Origin: an uncultured Alphaproteobacteria bacterium
GTDB taxonomy: Bacteria; Pseudomonadota; Alphaproteobacteria; Micropepsales; Micropepsaceae
NCBI GenBank assembly: GCA_902825865.1
Contig: CADECX010000038.1
Coordinates: forward strand, 1 to 33,499
DNA: 33,499 nucleotides
Reading direction: 5' to 3'
The notes beneath the pieces were generated by a model. That model made no database searches, had not been told where the DNA came from, and saw nothing but the letters and a program-made list of their open reading frames with translations. The translations under genes were made by a program, and so were the position numbers. This document shows positions 9,007 to 16,688 of the stretch, one piece after another; positions within the stretch are counted from its first letter, which is position 1; every line of letters starts with the position of its first letter.

Positions 9007-10139
9007 TATGCCTCATACCGCCTTGGCACCCGGCGCAGACGGGTGAGGATTTCATATTCGTTGGTGCCGGCGCTTTCCGCCACTTCGCCCAGCCCTATCG
9101 TGTCGCCCAACAGTTCGGCATCGGCGCCGATATGCGGCGGCTCGGCCAGGTCGCTGACATCCAGGGTGATCAGGTCCATGGAAACCCGGCCCGCGATGGG
9201 CACGCGCACCCCCGCAATGGCGGCGGCGCCCTTGTTGGACAGAGTGCGCGGGATACCGTCGGCATATCCAAGCGCCACGGTGGCGATCATGCTGGGCCTT
9301 TTTGCGCGGAACGTGGCTGCGTAGCCAACGCTTTCGCCCAAGTCAATTCGCCGGACCTGCAGCACCTTGGCGGTGAGGATGGCGGCGGTTTGCATCAGGC
9401 TGGGCGCCGTATCCGCTTTCCCTTCCGGCTTTTGCGGATTGGCGCCATAAAGCGCCACTCCGGGCCGCACCAGATCGAAATGATAGTCCACACCCAGCAT
9501 GGCGCCATGGCTGGCGGCCAGGCTGGCCGGTGCGGTGGGCAGCATGGCCAGCGCCTGGCGGAAGCGCGACAGCTGTGCCGCGTTCATCTTGTTTTCCGGC
9601 TCGTCGGCGCAAGCCAGATGGCTCATCACCAGCACCGGATTGAGGCCGGCGAGACGCTTGGCCTGTTCCCCCGCCAAGGTCGCCAGTTCCTCACCCGTAA
9701 GCCCCAGCCGGTTCATCCCGGTATCGATATGCAGCACCGCGTCCAAAGGCGCGCGTCCCACCCGCGCCGCCGCCGACCAGGCGGCGATCTGCGCCAGGCT
9801 GTTCAGCACCGGCGTCAGGGAAAAGCGCAGCAGCGCGGGAACCGAATCCGGATCGGCGCCGTCCATCACAAAGATGCGCGCCTGCGGCACGGTCTTGCGC
9901 AGCGCCACGCCTTCTTCCAGCCGCGCGACAAAAAAACTATCGCAACCGGCCGCCGCCAGCGCTGGCGCCACCCGCGCCGCGCCCAGCCCATAGGCATCGC
10001 CCTTGACCACCGCCGCCACGGCGGCGGGTCCGGTCATGCGGCGATAGGTGCGGTAATTGGCGGTGATGGCGGACAGGCGCACCGTCAGGCAGGCCGCCTC
10101 GAAATCCGCTTGTATCTCTTGTCCCGCAGCCGCGCTCAT
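9006..10139 (-). CDS. alr: Alanine racemase
   Basis: This PLP-dependent enzyme interconverts L- and D-alanine and supplies D-alanine for peptidoglycan. The 377-residue product has the PLP lysine in VVKGDAYGLG (Lys46) and the second catalytic base Tyr273 in ESVGYAATF. HIDTGMNRLG (about 138-146) and RPGVALYG (about 225-232) are further family motifs. The fold order is an N-terminal TIM-like barrel and a C-terminal beta domain. The start ATG 10139 is preceded by AGAGACGG. The stop overlaps mlaE by one base. The upstream gene in the same direction (10180-10881) ends 40 nt before it. I cannot tell from sequence whether this is the biosynthetic or a catabolic (DadX) form; the housekeeping neighbourhood favours the biosynthetic role. 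Confidence 0.95.
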   Translation of the reverse strand: MSAAAGQEIQADFEAACLTVRLSAITANYRTYRRMTGPAAVAAVVKGDAYGLGAARVAPALAAAGCDSFFVARLEEGVALRKTVPQARIFVMDGADPDSVPALLRFSLTPVLNSLAQIAAWSAAARVGRAPLDAVLHIDTGMNRLGLTGEELATLAGEQAKRLAGLNPVLVMSHLACADEPENKMNAAQLSRFRQALAMLPTAPASLAASHGAMLGVDYHFDLVRPGVALYGANPQKPEGKADTAPSLMQTAAILTAKVLQVRRIDLGESVGYAATFRAKRPSMIATVALGYADGIPRTLSNKGAAAIAGVRVPIAGRVSMDLITLDVSDLAEPPHIGADAELLGDTIGLGEVAESAGTNEYEILTRLRRVPRRYEA

Positions 10140-10179
10140 GACCGTCTCTTATAACCAAAGCCGGGGCCGAAGGCGCGCA

Positions 10180-10881
10180 TTAGCGGTCGCCCGTGGCGGC
10201 GCGCATCGCCGGGGTGACATGCAGGCACGGGGTGTTCTGCAGGATGGGGCAACCGCCCTGTCCGGGGATGATGCCGGCCCGCACATCGCTGCTGATCCGG
10301 TCGGAGCCGGTATTGAGGCTGAATTCGGTGGGTGGCGCTTCCGGCAGGCGGGGCAGCTGGCCGCGCGGTATCATCACCAGCGAGCCATTGGGCAGCTTGA
10401 CGCCGCGCCAGGGATAAAGGCCGCAGCGGGCGCGCTCGACCGAGGTGAGATGCTCCCAGCTGCCGGCGCTGCAGGCAAGCTCGCGCCCCACCGCGCCCAG
10501 AATATCGGTGGGCGGTCCCTCGCCTTGCCTGATCTGCTCTTCCGGTATGACCGGCGGCGGCTTGATAATGACTTCCGGCGCCGAGAGCAGGCGCGGCGGT
10601 GCGTTAAAAATAGGCACCGGCGTGTTGCGCGGCGCATCCCGCTGATTGTCGCCGGCCCGGGGCAAGGTGAGAATGGTTTCGACAATGGTGCGATTGCGCA
10701 TGTCGAAAGGACGGATGCCCACCACGAAAAAGAAAATGAACAACACATGCAGCAGCGCCACCAGCGCCGTGGAGGTGCTGCGCGACAGGTTCTTGCGGCG
10801 CTGCTCCTCGGCCCCCACCGGCTTGGTGCCGGGGCGCAAAAATGGGTGCGTCAGGACAATTTCGCTGGCCAAAAGTCTCAA
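10180..10881 (-). CDS. Uncharacterised single-pass membrane protein with TonB-like layout
   Basis: I do not recognise this protein. The 233 residues show a basic cytoplasmic N terminus (RRK near 28-30), one hydrophobic helix at about residues 38-56 (rich in Leu, Val and Phe), then a soluble portion with a Pro-rich stretch around residues 90-125 and a Cys-containing C-terminal half (CSAGSWEHL, ARCGLYPW, GCPILQNTPC). This N-in, one-TM, proline-linker plan resembles TonB/TolA-type proteins, but I see no TonB C-terminal signature. The codon at 10881 is TTG with GGGGAAG 11 nt upstream; no in-frame ATG precedes the helix, so the start is uncertain. It lies upstream of alr in the same direction and may head the long leftward operon. 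Confidence 0.65.
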   Translation of the reverse strand: MRLLASEIVLTHPFLRPGTKPVGAEEQRRKNLSRSTSTALVALLHVLFIFFFVVGIRPFDMRNRTIVETILTLPRAGDNQRDAPRNTPVPIFNAPPRLLSAPEVIIKPPPVIPEEQIRQGEGPPTDILGAVGRELACSAGSWEHLTSVERARCGLYPWRGVKLPNGSLVMIPRGQLPRLPEAPPTEFSLNTGSDRISSDVRAGIIPGQGGCPILQNTPCLHVTPAMRAATGDR

Positions 10882-11005
10882 TCCGTCAAACGCTTCCCCG
10901 CTGCCCCACCATATAGAAGCGCCGGGGCGACCAAAACAGGGGCAGTGAGCAGCAATGGCGGAAAACCGGCAAAAATGCTAACGCGGCCCACCTAATGGTG
11001 AGTTC

Positions 11006-11788
11006 ATGCGGACCTATCTGATTAACCTGGAGCGGCGTCCCGACCGGCTGGCCGCCATGGTCCAGCAGACGGCTGCGCTGGGGCTAAGCCTGGAACGGAT
11101 CGAAGCGGTGGACGCCCAAAGCGCGGAACCGGGCAAGGTGAATCACTGGTTCACCCCATCGGGCCCGCTGGGCGAAATCCCCCAAGGCGACAAGGCCTGT
11201 CTGGTGTCGCACCGCCTGGCCTGGGAGATGTTCCTTGCCGGCGGCGAAAGCCATGCGGTTTTCCTGGAAGACGATGTCCGCCTCAGCGCCAGCGCCGGCG
11301 CGCTGCTGACAAGCAATGGCTGGATTCCCGCCGGTGTGGCGGTGGTGAAGCTTGAGCATTACGGCCCACCCGGCCAGCGCGTGCTTTTGGACCGCATACG
11401 CGCGGTGGGAGAAGACTTCCACATGGGCCGCATGCTGTCGCGCCACACCGGCGCCGCCGCCTATATCCTGTCGCGCCGGGCGGCCGAACTGTTGCTGCGC
11501 CAGACTCGCTTCGACCTGCCGGTCGATCATCTGCTGTTCAATCCCAACAATTCAAAGCTGTTCGATTCCCTGGCGCCCTGGCAACTGCTTCCGGCGATCG
11601 CCCGGCAGGAAGAATTCGTCGGGGAAAAATCCGACATCGAGGGCACACGGCGTGGCCTGCGCGCCTTCGGCTGGACCTATGCCAAACGCGAAGCGGTGCG
11701 TTTCGGCTATGACCTGAAACTGCTGCCGCGCCAGATCGCGGCGCTCATCCGCGGCGCGAAATTCGTGGCTGTAGGAACGACGGACTAG
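11006..11788 (+). CDS. Glycosyltransferase family 25 (LPS biosynthesis type)
   Basis: Family 25 enzymes transfer a hexose, often galactose, onto lipooligosaccharide or other surface glycans, using a nucleotide sugar and a DxD-like metal site. The 260-residue protein begins with the hallmark 'YLINLERRPDRL' (residues 4-14) and contains 'VFLEDDV' with the acidic EDD at 88-90; 'SHRLAWEMFLAGG' just before is also typical. No signal peptide or membrane helix is seen, so it should be cytoplasmic. The ATG at 11006 gives the family N terminus directly. It stands alone on the plus strand, and its TAG stop overlaps the dnaB stop within CTAG at 11785-11788. The exact sugar and acceptor are unknown. Confidence 0.88.
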   Translation: MRTYLINLERRPDRLAAMVQQTAALGLSLERIEAVDAQSAEPGKVNHWFTPSGPLGEIPQGDKACLVSHRLAWEMFLAGGESHAVFLEDDVRLSASAGALLTSNGWIPAGVAVVKLEHYGPPGQRVLLDRIRAVGEDFHMGRMLSRHTGAAAYILSRRAAELLLRQTRFDLPVDHLLFNPNNSKLFDSLAPWQLLPAIARQEEFVGEKSDIEGTRRGLRAFGWTYAKREAVRFGYDLKLLPRQIAALIRGAKFVAVGTTD

Positions 11789-13230
11789 TGAGACGGCGTA
11801 AAGCCGTCATTGGCCATGTTGCTGAAGCGGGTGTACATGCCCTCGAACACCAGATCGATGGCGCGGGTGGCGCCGTGGCGGTGCTTTTCCACCAGCACTT
11901 CGGCCCGGTTGGTCGCCCGTTCGAGCTTTTCCATCCATTTGGCATGTTCGGCGCTGCCCGGTTCGGGCTCGCGCGATTTGAGGTAATATTCCTCGCGATA
12001 AACGAACATCACCACGTCGGCATCCTGTTCGATGGAGCCGGATTCGCGCAAATCCGACAGCACCGGGCGCTTGTCGTCGCGGGCATCGACGCCGCGCGAC
12101 AGCTGCGACAGCGCCAGCACCGGCACGTTCAATTCCTTGGCCAGGGTCTTGAGCCCCTTGGTGACTTCGGTGATTTCCTGAACCCGGTTGTCGTGGCGGC
12201 GCGACGGCTCCACCAATTGCAGATAGTCGATGATGATCAGGCCGATATTTTTCTCGCGCTTCATGCGCCGGGCGCGGGCCGCGATCTGGGCGATGGAAAT
12301 GCCGCCGGAATCGTCGATGTAAAGCGGCAGGGAAGACAGGTCCTGCATGGTGAGGACGAATTTCTCCCATTCGCTTTCGCTGAACTTGCCGTTGCGGATC
12401 TTCCACATCTCCAGCTCGGCCTGTTCCGACAGGATACGCGCCGACAGCTGTTGCGCCGCCATTTCCAGCGAGAAGAACAGGACCGGCGCGCCGCTGGGAT
12501 ATTCGGCGCCGGATTGAACGTCGCGCATATATTGCTGCGCGGCGTGGAAGGCCATGTTGGTGCCCAGCGCGGTTTTGCCCATGCCGGGCCGCCCCGCCAG
12601 GATCAACAGGTCCGAAGGCTGCAACCCGCCCAAAAGACTGTCGATATCGGTGAAACCACTGGTGATGCCGGAAATGCGCCCGCCTCGGGCATGGGCTTTT
12701 TCCGCCGACTCCACCGCCTTGCGCAGCGCCTCGTGGAAATCCAGCGCGCCTTCGCCGTATTTGTTGGTTTCGGCGACGGCATAGAGCGCCTTTTCGGCCT
12801 CGGCGATCTGGTCCTTGGAGGTTTTCTCGGTGGGCGCGTCATAGGCGGTGTTGACGATATCCTCGCCGATGCGGATCAGGCTGCGGCGCACCGCCAGATC
12901 GGCCAGGATGTCGGCATAATCCTTGACGTTGGGAATGGCGGGCGCGGCGGCGCGCAACGCGTCGAAATAGGCCTGGCCGCCGGTTTCGATCACACCGGGA
13001 TCGGACTTCATGGTTGCGTGCAGGGTCAGCGGCGTCACCACCACGCCGCCCCGCTCGATCATATGCGACATGGTCTCGAAGATGCGGCCATGCAGCGGAT
13101 CGTAGAAGTGATCCGGCTTGATCAGCGCGCTGGCACGCTCCATCGCCCGGTTATCGGCCAGGATCGCGCCCAGCAGAGCCTGCTCGACATCGATGTCGTA
13201 AGGGACGTGGCGATAGGCTTCCTGTTCCAT
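11785..13230 (-). CDS. dnaB: Replicative DNA helicase DnaB
   Basis: DnaB is the hexameric helicase that unwinds DNA at the replication fork. The 481-residue product has the N-terminal DnaB domain (DVEQALLGAIL near residue 15, about residues 10-110), the Walker A motif AGRPGMGKT at about 212-220 and the RecA-like core, including 'LIIIDYLQL' and 'QLSRGVD'. I start it at ATG 13230; a TTG one codon upstream would add one residue. Its stop is inside CTAG at 11785-11788, shared with the convergent glycosyltransferase gene. In many relatives dnaB lies close to alr and radA; here two genes separate them. Its upstream region carries two small inverted repeats (see findings). Confidence 0.97.
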   Translation of the reverse strand: MEQEAYRHVPYDIDVEQALLGAILADNRAMERASALIKPDHFYDPLHGRIFETMSHMIERGGVVVTPLTLHATMKSDPGVIETGGQAYFDALRAAAPAIPNVKDYADILADLAVRRSLIRIGEDIVNTAYDAPTEKTSKDQIAEAEKALYAVAETNKYGEGALDFHEALRKAVESAEKAHARGGRISGITSGFTDIDSLLGGLQPSDLLILAGRPGMGKTALGTNMAFHAAQQYMRDVQSGAEYPSGAPVLFFSLEMAAQQLSARILSEQAELEMWKIRNGKFSESEWEKFVLTMQDLSSLPLYIDDSGGISIAQIAARARRMKREKNIGLIIIDYLQLVEPSRRHDNRVQEITEVTKGLKTLAKELNVPVLALSQLSRGVDARDDKRPVLSDLRESGSIEQDADVVMFVYREEYYLKSREPEPGSAEHAKWMEKLERATNRAEVLVEKHRHGATRAIDLVFEGMYTRFSNMANDGFTPSH

Positions 13231-13392
13231 CAATCTTCAGCGATATCTTGGTCAACGCGCGGGGCGAGCAATCAAGCGATTGCTGCGGGGGCGGGCAAGG
13301 CTGTCGGACAACCCGCCCACAGCTGCGTGATCGATCGCTGTGGAAGCTTAGCGCGGCACATCAAGCTCTAGTAGGGGTGCGCAAAAACCCAA

Positions 13393-14196
13393 CTATTCCG
13401 CCGCGATTGCGGCGCCGCGGAACCGGTCGCGGCTCGCGCGGCGAACCGACTCAATCAGGGCAAAGTCGCCTTCATAGAGCCGCTCGACACGGCGGCGCTG
13501 GCCGGCATTGAGCGCCAGGGGCGGCCGCGGCGCGCGATTGTTCCAGGGCAGTCGACCGATCTTATGCGGCGCGAGATAGGCGGCCAGCGCGCCACCATCC
13601 TCGCCCAGAATGAACAGATCCTTGACCAAAGACGCGCCCGTGACGGGATCGCAGACAAACCAGCTTTGCGGGCGCATCACAAAATCCAGGTCCAAGGCCC
13701 CGCGCCCTTCCAGGAAGCAAAGATAGTCGTCGACCGACGCGATATCGGCGGTCTGTTCCAGGAAGACGGTGCTCAGGCTGCTCAGCGCCGTGCCGCCGGC
13801 CCGTATAAAGGCGTAGGCGCTGGCGAAACGCGCAAAGGGATCGCGCAACACGGCGAAGGAGCCGGCGCTTTGCGCGAATGCGGGATCGACGGCGCGATAA
13901 TAGCGCATGCTGTGGTGATGGATGCAGCCCTCGCCATAGAGCGCGCGGGTGATCGAGGTTCCGGCAACGCGCGGCACATGCACGAAAATCAGGCCCTTGG
14001 CGCGCATCGCGGCGGGAATGCGATGCCGGAAAAGACCCATCGCGCAGGGGAGCGCGGCGCAGAAATTGTCGTAGATATCCTCCTCGTACCAGGCGCCGAA
14101 CAGAGCGCGGTTGATGCGCTTGGGATCGGGAAGAAAACGGCGCCCCGCTACGTCGGCCAATGCGAAGGTCAAAACCAATGAAAGGGTCAAATGCAA
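13393..14196 (-). CDS. Sulfotransferase-like protein (Sulfotransfer_2 type)
   Basis: The protein looks like a PAPS-dependent sulfotransferase of the family related to carbohydrate sulfotransferases. 'IFVHVPRVAGTSI' (about residues 70-82) corresponds to the 5'-phosphosulfate loop, normally H-[IV]-P-K-T-A-G-T-S. 'VLRDPFARFASAY' (about 116-128) matches the 3'-phosphate motif RDP..R..S.Y. The usual loop lysine is Arg76 here, which may alter or abolish activity. Length is 267 residues if translation starts at the TTG at 14196; the frame is closed by a TAG 24 nt further upstream and the first in-frame ATG is at codon 53, so the start is uncertain. A likely role is modification of a surface glycan, consistent with the nearby GT25 gene, but this is inference. 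Confidence 0.7.
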   Translation of the reverse strand: MHLTLSLVLTFALADVAGRRFLPDPKRINRALFGAWYEEDIYDNFCAALPCAMGLFRHRIPAAMRAKGLIFVHVPRVAGTSITRALYGEGCIHHHSMRYYRAVDPAFAQSAGSFAVLRDPFARFASAYAFIRAGGTALSSLSTVFLEQTADIASVDDYLCFLEGRGALDLDFVMRPQSWFVCDPVTGASLVKDLFILGEDGGALAAYLAPHKIGRLPWNNRAPRPPLALNAGQRRRVERLYEGDFALIESVRRASRDRFRGAAIAAE

Positions 14197-14464
14197 TCCC
14201 GGATAGCCCTGATCGCATGGCTAAACGGTTCGCATCTGTTTTGGCTTCACCGCGATTTCGCGCAAGTGTCGCAAGATTTCGCCCGGCCGAAATCGGCTAA
14301 AGCGCGATAACACCAAAAGCATTTGTAATGTGGGCCGCGAAAACTATGTGGCGCACGGAAACTATGTTGACGAAAGCCGCTGCACAAATGCGCGGCAAAT
14401 TTTCGAATACAATAACAATTGTTATTTTCGTCTGTGTCTCAGTCCGCGCTTTTTTTGCCGCGCG
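14197..14464. other. AT-richer intergenic region with palindrome and direct repeat
   Basis: This 268-nt gap separates two minus-strand genes and is less GC-rich than its surroundings. It contains the perfect 16-bp palindrome AATAACAATTGTTATT at 14411-14426 and a direct repeat of AAACTATGT at 14341-14349 and 14359-14367 (18-bp period). I see no convincing ORF or RNA gene. It probably holds the promoter of the sulfotransferase-like gene. Confidence 0.5.
14411..14426. promoter_or_regulatory. Perfect 16-bp palindrome, candidate operator
   Basis: AATAACAATTGTTATT is exactly self-complementary and entirely A/T except for two C:G pairs, in a genome that is strongly GC-rich. It lies 39 nt downstream of the tetR stop and about 215 nt upstream of the sulfotransferase-like start. 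A dimeric regulator site is the natural reading. No matching second copy is seen in the window, and it does not resemble the TetR sites at 15040-15086. Confidence 0.4.
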
Positions 14465-15046
14465 TTAGTGCGTCAGCGCACCCACCGCCAAATATGTGAC
14501 ATGGCTGCGGTAACGCTCGGCGCTCCAACCGCGTCCGATCACCAGCTCTTCCCACAAACGCGGCGACGTCAGGCTCCACAACAGATCGGCGGCGGCGTCC
14601 GGCGACAGATGGCGCGCCAAGGCGCCTTCCCCCTGAAAGCGCTGCGCGATGGCGCGGCAGGCTTCAAGCGATCCGGCCAGCCGGTCCCGCCAGGCTGCTT
14701 CCACCAAGGCATCGTCCTGGCGCAGGGTTTCAAAGATGCGCTCGACCGGCCAAGCGGCGGGATTGTCGCCGGCCCGCAAAGCCACCAGCGCCGCCACGGC
14801 CGCCCGGGCGCTGGGGGCCTTGGCGATGGCGGCGAATTTGGCGGCGAGAGCCCGTGCCTCATCGGCATGCAGAGCCATGGCCACCAACAGGGCCGCGCGG
14901 TCCTGGAAATGAAGATAGACGGCCTGGCGGGACAGCCCGGCTTGGCTGGCTACCCCACCCATGGTCAGACTGGTACCGCGATTTTCCTGCACAAGCGCCA
15001 GTGCTGCTTCCAGAATTTGGTCGCGCGTATCAGCCTTACTTGACAC
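14465..15046 (-). CDS. TetR/AcrR family transcriptional regulator
   Basis: The 193-residue protein has an N-terminal TetR DNA-binding domain: '[15 protein letters not shown]' (helix 1, about residues 7-21) and the helix-turn-helix '[25 protein letters not shown]' region at about 29-53, with the typical 'VYLHF' ending. The rest is an all-helical ligand/dimerisation domain that I cannot assign to a ligand class. Translation starts at GTG 15046 with GAGAGG 8 nt upstream. Two copies of a near-palindromic TTTACAC-T-GTGTAAA sequence flank the ribosome-binding region; one covers the start codon, so autorepression is likely. It diverges from the aquaporin-like gene, a plausible target. Confidence 0.9.
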   Translation of the reverse strand: MSSKADTRDQILEAALALVQENRGTSLTMGGVASQAGLSRQAVYLHFQDRAALLVAMALHADEARALAAKFAAIAKAPSARAAVAALVALRAGDNPAAWPVERIFETLRQDDALVEAAWRDRLAGSLEACRAIAQRFQGEGALARHLSPDAAADLLWSLTSPRLWEELVIGRGWSAERYRSHVTYLAVGALTH

Positions 15047-15086
15047 AGTGTAAACCTCTCAATTCATGTACTTTACACTGTGTAAA
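15040..15086. promoter_or_regulatory. Tandem operator sites for the adjacent TetR regulator
   Basis: Site A is TTTACACTGTGTAAA at 15072-15086, with perfect 7-bp arms around one central base. Site B is the near copy TTGACACAGTGTAAA at 15040-15054, whose arms match at 6 of 7 positions. The centres are 32 bp apart, about three helical turns, so two dimers would bind one face of the DNA. Site B overlaps the GTG start of tetR. The size and symmetry are typical for TetR-family operators. Binding is inferred. Confidence 0.7.
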
Positions 15087-15208
15087 CCTAAAAGCAAGAA
15101 CAGCAAAAAATGGCGCATCCGGCGCAAGCTGGACAGAGGGCCAATGGCGTCCATGGCGCACCGGGCGTACGCTCCCCGACCGCTGGACTGCAAAAAGGGG
15201 AGCCGGTC

Positions 15209-15924
15209 ATGACCCGCAAATTGGCAGCAGAATTCATCGGAACAGCCTGGCTGGTTTTGGGGGGCTGCGGATCGGCGGCGCTGGCTGCCGCCTTCCCCGC
15301 ACTGGGCATCGGCTTTGTCGGGGTGTCGCTGGCCTTCGGCCTCACGGTCCTGACCATGGCCTTCGCCATCGGCCACGTCTCGGGCTGCCACCTCAATCCG
15401 GCTGTGTCGGTCGGACTGTGGGCCGGCGGACGGTTTCCCGCCTCGGACCTGCCGGCTATGTCGCGGCCCAGGTCGCGGGCGGCCTGTTCGGCGCGGCGGT
15501 GCTTTATGTCATCGCCAGCGGCCATGCCGGCTTCGATGTCTCGGCCGGTTTTGCCAGCAACGGCTATGGCGACCATTCGCCGGGCGGTTACAGCCTGGCG
15601 GCGGCGCTGGTCTGTGAAGTGGTCATGACCTTCGTCTTCCTGTTTGTGATCCTGGGTTCCACCCATGGCCGCGCCCCCGCAGGCTTTGCGCCCATCGCCA
15701 TCGGCCTCTGCCTGACCCTGATCCACCTGATTTCCATTCCGGTGACCAACACCAGCGTCAATCCGGCGCGCTCCACCGCCCCCGCTTTGTTCGTGGGCGG
15801 CTGGGCGCTGCAGCAGCTATGGCTGTTCTGGGTGGCGCCGATCCTGGGCGCGGCGGTCGCCGGCTTTGTCTATCGCTGGCTGAGCCCCGACGAACCCGCC
15901 AAAGTGAACGTTTCAGGGCGCTGA
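15209..15924 (+). pseudogene. aqpZ: Aquaporin Z-like water channel, broken by a single-base frameshift
   Basis: The two halves together match the AqpZ/MIP family closely. Frame one starts at ATG 15209 ([21 protein letters not shown]) and includes the first NPA box ([21 protein letters not shown]). At about 15449-15453 the frame changes: the continuation [20 protein letters not shown], the [15 protein letters not shown] region with the second NPA box, and the C terminus ending at 15924 lie in another frame. Restoring one base (CTGCC to CTGGCC) would give an intact protein of about 238 residues, the usual AqpZ length. Either the gene is recently inactivated or one G was lost in a GG run during sequencing. 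Without repair, frame one reads on in unrelated sequence to 15628. It diverges from tetR. Confidence 0.85.
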
Positions 15925-16620
15925 TCACGCCGCATCGTGAAAGATGATACCCAGCGTGTGCCGCTGGCCGGTGTGAAGCTTGCTGACGCCATGGCGCATC
16001 TTGACCTGATAGTCGCCGCGCGTACCCCGGACGGGACGGCTGTTGACCGCGAAGACCACGCCATCCCCCAGGGCCAGTGGCACGGCCACAACGCGGGACT
16101 GCTGGCGGGGGCGCTGTTCGGTCAGGATGAACTCCCCGCCGGTGAAATCCCGGTCCGGCTGCGACAACAGCACCGCCACCTGCAGGGGAAAGACCTCCGC
16201 GCCGTAAAGATCCTGGTGCAGGCAGTTGAAGTCGCCCGGACCATAGCGCAGCAGCAAGGGCGTCGGCCGGGTTTGGCCGGCTTTGCCGCAGCGGACGAGA
16301 TAATCGGCGTGGCTGTCCGGAAAGCGCGTCTTCTGGCCCTGCCGCTCCATCCAGCCATTGGCGATGGGCGCCAGCGACGGATAGAGCCGGGTGCGCAAGT
16401 CCTCGACCAGGGGCGGCAAGGGATAGGAGAAGTAGCGATACTCGCCACGTCCAAAACCATGCCGTGCCATCACCACCCGGCTGCGGAAGCCATCATCCCA
16501 GTCGTAGAGCATGGCAGTGGCGGCGCAGGCCGCGCTTTCCAGCAGTGCGGGCAGCACCGCCCAGCCTTGTTCATCCAGCTCGGCAGTGATGCGGCGCCAG
16601 TCCTGTTTCAATCCGGTCAT
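15925..16620 (-). CDS. 2-oxoglutarate/Fe(II)-dependent oxygenase family protein
   Basis: The protein has the double-stranded beta-helix dioxygenase signature. The iron ligands are His135 and Asp137 in 'CLHQDLYG' and His210 in 'KMRHGVS', and Arg220 (GQRHTLGI) is placed to bind 2-oxoglutarate. 'FTGGEFILTEQRP' (about 159-171) is a typical strand before the distal His. It is 231 residues from ATG 16620; a TTG 18 codons upstream is less likely. The family includes prolyl-hydroxylase-like enzymes and many uncharacterised bacterial members, so the substrate is unknown. Its stop codon directly abuts the aquaporin stop (no gap), and it diverges from the YffB-like gene 68 bp away. Confidence 0.8.
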   Translation of the reverse strand: MTGLKQDWRRITAELDEQGWAVLPALLESAACAATAMLYDWDDGFRSRVVMARHGFGRGEYRYFSYPLPPLVEDLRTRLYPSLAPIANGWMERQGQKTRFPDSHADYLVRCGKAGQTRPTPLLLRYGPGDFNCLHQDLYGAEVFPLQVAVLLSQPDRDFTGGEFILTEQRPRQQSRVVAVPLALGDGVVFAVNSRPVRGTRGDYQVKMRHGVSKLHTGQRHTLGIIFHDAA

Positions 16621-16688
16621 GGGCAAAGAATAGCCGCTTTGCACCCTCACTTGCCTCCCATATCCTGCGTTCAAATTTTGGAGTGAAA

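Noticed and set aside
11788..13371. Long plus-strand open frame (about 527 codons) opposite dnaB
   Set aside because: Same reason: the dnaB frame has Walker motifs and full family length, while the opposite frame shows only composition-driven sequence.
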